This document shows, piece after piece, positions 32,349 to 32,615 of a stretch of 32,615 nucleotides of DNA. Made by a program: the position numbers and the translations under genes. Positions within the stretch are counted from its first letter, which is position 1; the number at the start of each line of letters is the position of its first letter. Under the pieces are notes generated by a model. The model was not told the DNA's origin, made no database searches, and saw only the letters and a program-made list of their open reading frames with translations. Source of the stretch: an uncultured Mediterranea sp. (lineage in GTDB: Bacteria; Bacteroidota; Bacteroidia; Bacteroidales; Bacteroidaceae); assembly GCA_946056155.1 (NCBI GenBank), contig CAMGIP010000015.1:1-32615 (forward strand), written 5' to 3'.

Positions 32349-32615
32349 CAACTGTAAACTGCAAGAAGTGTAAGAGCGAGCGCTCTATGGTTCAAAGAGC
32401 AGTTTCAAGATAGAGGCAATTTATTGTCAACGTTTTTCAGGAAAGACAAGCTGACAATGGCTGATTTCTTTCAAATCTTACAGATGACAGAGCAGCGCAC
32501 CCCTATACTGGCATGGGAAATATAGAGTTAAATATATAAATATATTTATATATTTAAAATTTTGACCCACGTATTTAGGGGGAAGCGTTCTTTCAACTGT
32601 AAACTGTAAGAAGTG
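32349..32615 (+). repeat. 22-bp direct repeat, two copies 245 bp apart
   Basis: The segments 32349-32370 and 32594-32615 are identical at 21 of 22 positions (AACTGTAAACTG ... AAGAAGTG). The second is cut by the window edge, so it may extend. The core contains the 7-bp unit AACTGTA twice. This is related to the AACTGTG repeat at 177-200 read on the other strand. Confidence 0.75.
32528..32557. repeat. Perfect 30-bp A/T-only palindrome
   Basis: The 15 bases 32528-32542 are an exact reverse complement of 32543-32557, with no loop and no G or C. It lies between the two copies of the 22-bp direct repeat. It could form a cruciform, bind a protein, or act as an AT-rich terminator for a gene beyond the window. 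Confidence 0.8.

Larger units (their letters stand above)
32082..32615. other. Non-coding right end of the window
   Basis: This 534-bp stretch shows no credible gene. It contains a small palindrome (AGAGCG-AG-CGCTCT, 32373-32386), the 30-bp A/T palindrome and the 22-bp direct repeat described separately. Confidence 0.55.

Overview
The window looks like chromosomal DNA from a Bacteroidales bacterium (Prevotella/Bacteroides-like; I do not claim a genus). Four things point there: recurrent -7 boxes of the Bacteroidetes type TAnnTTTG, often with a -33 TTTG 19-21 bp upstream; secreted GH3 and SusA-like GH13 enzymes; families largely confined to the phylum (DUF4348 lipoprotein, lamin-tail/OadG fusion); and a sodium-pump methylmalonyl-CoA decarboxylase operon for propionate formation. 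No rRNA, tRNA, CRISPR array, transposase or prophage gene was seen. Most of the window is ordinary core and glycan-degradation genome; the unusual material is mainly in the spacers.

Layout. 1-1356: a YdfG-like short-chain dehydrogenase (-) and a divergent promoter region. 1357-8831 (+): exported GH3 glycosidase with PA14 insert, exported C1B cysteine peptidase, second exported GH3 enzyme. The peptidase is preceded by a repeated promoter cassette (4021-4217) and followed by a strong terminator and a 9-copy 21-22 bp tandem repeat (5501-5692). 8898-9934 (-): a two-gene unit overlapping by 4 bp, made of an unrecognised protein with a clan-CD-like His/Cys pattern followed by a low-molecular-weight tyrosine phosphatase. 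10246-12096 (-): SusA-like neopullulanase. 12219-17295 (-): mce, mmdA, lamin-tail/OadG lipoprotein, biotin carrier mmdC, mmdB. Three of the four spacers in this operon are filled with short tandem repeats, each of a different sequence. 17552-20734 (-): TrkH potassium transporter and a GPH sugar symporter. 21284-22378 (+): trpS. 22534-26192 (-): DUF3352-like membrane-anchored protein, PhnP-like metallo-hydrolase, DUF4348 lipoprotein. 26447-28810: divergent threonine dehydrogenase and 2-amino-3-ketobutyrate CoA ligase. 29093-31063 (-): groES-groEL. 31284-32081 (+): mazG. 32082-32615: non-coding, with a perfect 30-bp A/T palindrome and a 22-bp direct repeat.

How the genes work together. The two GH3 enzymes, the GH13 enzyme and the GPH symporter fit breakdown of plant or storage glycans in the periplasm and uptake of the products. 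The mce-mmd operon converts (R/S)-methylmalonyl-CoA to propionyl-CoA while exporting Na+, the energy-conserving end of the succinate-propionate fermentation. Tdh and Kbl convert threonine to glycine and acetyl-CoA. GroES/GroEL, MazG and TrpS are housekeeping. Several start codons were moved downstream of the longest reading frame because a well-formed promoter or a signal peptide showed the longer version to be wrong.
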